Assembly (NCBI GenBank): GCA_002733995.1
Contig: NVXR01000011.1
Coordinates: 57,144 to 121,143 of the forward strand
Source of the DNA: Desulfotalea sp.
Lineage (GTDB): Bacteria > Desulfobacterota > Desulfobulbia > Desulfobulbales > Desulfocapsaceae
DNA: 64,000 nt
Direction: 5' to 3'
Shown here: one piece after another, positions 63,327-64,000 of the stretch
Numbering within the stretch: position 1 is the stretch's first letter
How the letters are laid out: each line of letters starts with the position of its first letter
Position numbers and translations under genes: made by a program
Notes under the pieces: model-generated
Seen by the model: only the letters and a program-made list of their open reading frames with translations
Databases searched by the model: none
What the model was told of the DNA's origin: nothing

Positions 63327-63330
63327 TTAA
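63324..63330. other. Apparent chimeric junction
   Basis: To the left, minus-strand codons of the LolA-like family are conserved up to the proline at 63324-63326. To the right, plus-strand codons of an rpoB C-terminus begin at 63327. Two unrelated genes are broken at the same base, with no insertion-sequence end or repeat. Gene content changes from deltaproteobacterial to candidate-phyla type. Confidence 0.8.
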
Positions 63331-63392
63331 ACCAGTTACGTGGACTTGCACTGAACGTTAACCTCGGACAGGCCGAGACTGACACTCATTAA
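63327..63392 (+). CDS. rpoB: C-terminal 21 residues of RpoB, 5' part missing
   Basis: Read forward, the codons give LNQLRGLALNVNLGQAETDT then His and TAA. This is the expected last helix and tail of the RNA polymerase beta subunit, where a pattern like VLxxELRGLALxVxL is found, and it lies just before rpoC as in almost all bacteria. The preceding ~1,000 residues are absent because of the junction at 63326. Confidence 0.75.
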   Translation, partial: LNQLRGLALNVNLGQAETDTH

Positions 63393-63413
63393 TAACCTCA
63401 CTAATATATATCT

Positions 63414-64000
63414 ATGGAAACAGAAACAAAAGTACGAGCAAGCTTTGACCCAAGGAAAAGGCGAGCACCTCGACAGTTCACAGATGTAAGTTTGAAACTT
63501 GCGTCTCCTGAACAGATTCTCGAATGGTCATATGGTGAGGTTACAAAGCCTGAAACAATTAACTATCGAACACAACGTCCAGAAAAAATGGGTCTCTTTG
63601 ATGAGCGGATCTTCGGTCCTGTTGAGGACTACGAATGTGCGTGTAAGAAGTATCGTGGTATTCGATATAAAGGCATTACGTGTGAAAAATGTAGTGTAGA
63701 AGCCACACGAGCGATTGTGCGACGTGAACGTATGGGACATATTGACTTATGTGTTCCCGTGTCTCATATTTGGTTCTTACGTGGTGTACCAAGTCGAATC
63801 GCATTGATTCTTGGTATTCCTGCTGCACACATTGAAAAGGTGATTTATTTCGCTGGCTATATTGTCACCAAGGTTTCAGACACAGAGCGGACACGTCTTC
63901 TTGGCGAACTTAGTACAGAGTACAAAACAAAACTTAAAGAATTGCAGAATGACGATGCTAAGGATGAGTTAAAGAGTCGAATGACTGAGACGAAGAAAGA
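63414..64000 (+). CDS. rpoC: DNA-directed RNA polymerase beta' subunit, N-terminal part (CPR type)
   Basis: The first 195 residues of the beta' subunit, continuing past the window edge with no stop. Features are [20 protein letters not shown] (~29-48), [20 protein letters not shown], the zinc-binding cysteines CAC...CEKC (75, 77, 90, 93) and [20 protein letters not shown]. Wording such as the [21 protein letters not shown] run and [15 protein letters not shown] followed by [10 protein letters not shown] matches Patescibacteria/Parcubacteria RpoC rather than the proteobacterial form (which has FKPERDGLFCAKIFGP). Codon choice also differs, with many CGA arginines. The gene starts 21 bp after the rpoB fragment. 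Confidence 0.93.
   Translation, partial: METETKVRASFDPRKRRAPRQFTDVSLKLASPEQILEWSYGEVTKPETINYRTQRPEKMGLFDERIFGPVEDYECACKKYRGIRYKGITCEKCSVEATRAIVRRERMGHIDLCVPVSHIWFLRGVPSRIALILGIPAAHIEKVIYFAGYIVTKVSDTERTRLLGELSTEYKTKLKELQNDDAKDELKSRMTETKK

Noticed and set aside
1..64000. CRISPR arrays, prophage and canonical defence systems
   Set aside because: No regularly spaced direct repeats, cas genes, phage structural genes or restriction/toxin modules were seen.

Overview
The window reads as one stretch of a sulfur-metabolising deltaproteobacterial (Desulfobulbales/Desulfotalea-like) chromosome, ending in about 670 bases that look like a different organism. The assignment of the main part rests on a complete dsrMKJOP operon preceded by an RsbRD-type gene, an octaheme HAO-like cytochrome, a proteobacterial LptD, a PntAB transhydrogenase and a MetX/MetW/MetY methionine route. 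Base composition is moderate. No rRNA operon, CRISPR array or replication origin was seen.

Layout. 1-3.1 kb: an unrecognised partial ORF, a MazG-like pyrophosphohydrolase and a Prc-type periplasmic protease. 3.3-9.1 kb: RsbRD-domain protein and dsrMKJOP, closed by a strong terminator. 9.2-17.5 kb: housekeeping genes (flavodoxin-like protein, prepilin peptidase, pyrK-pyrD, aroA, murein transglycosylases mltA and mltB, DHH phosphoesterase). 17.5-23.1 kb: lptD, diverging from rne across a 0.78-kb gene-free interval. 23.16-26.4 kb: tRNA-Arg(ACG) and a 3.2-kb island bounded by a duplicated tRNA 3' half; it carries decayed insertion sequences and a TrmK/NTAQ1-like gene pair with integron-cassette-like edges. 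26.6-34 kb: chemoreceptor, octaheme cytochrome, SYLF protein, diguanylate cyclase, separated by two long gene-free gaps. 34-39.5 kb: alpha/beta hydrolase, TrmO-like protein, and a LytTR regulator/LytS kinase pair next to a CstA-family transporter. 39.8-43 kb: small cassette-like genes (flavodoxin, YciI, YdhR), one attC-like structure, and a LysR-YrbL pair. 43.2-49 kb, all on the minus strand: TPR protein, metY, metX, metW, cysE, cysK. 49.4-56.4 kb: glycogen phosphorylase, tRNA-Cys, then rnc, a radical SAM gene, an ABC-F gene and a small membrane protein. 56.4-57.7 kb: a REP-associated tyrosine transposase element with a tandemly duplicated leader. 57.9-63.3 kb: pntAB, a DUF1302 outer-membrane protein and a LolA-like protein cut off at its N-terminus.

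At about 63,326/63,327 the LolA-like reading frame stops abruptly. The sequence continues on the opposite strand as the last codons of an rpoB and the start of an rpoC of candidate-phyla-radiation (Patescibacteria/Parcubacteria) type. The simplest reading is a chimeric assembly join, so the last 674 bases should not be attributed to the sulfur-metabolising host without checking.

Functionally the window links sulfur energy metabolism (Dsr membrane complex) with sulfur assimilation into cysteine and methionine, carbon storage and uptake (glycogen phosphorylase, CstA with a BtsSR-like two-component system), redox balance (transhydrogenase), and envelope upkeep (LptD, MltA/B, Prc).
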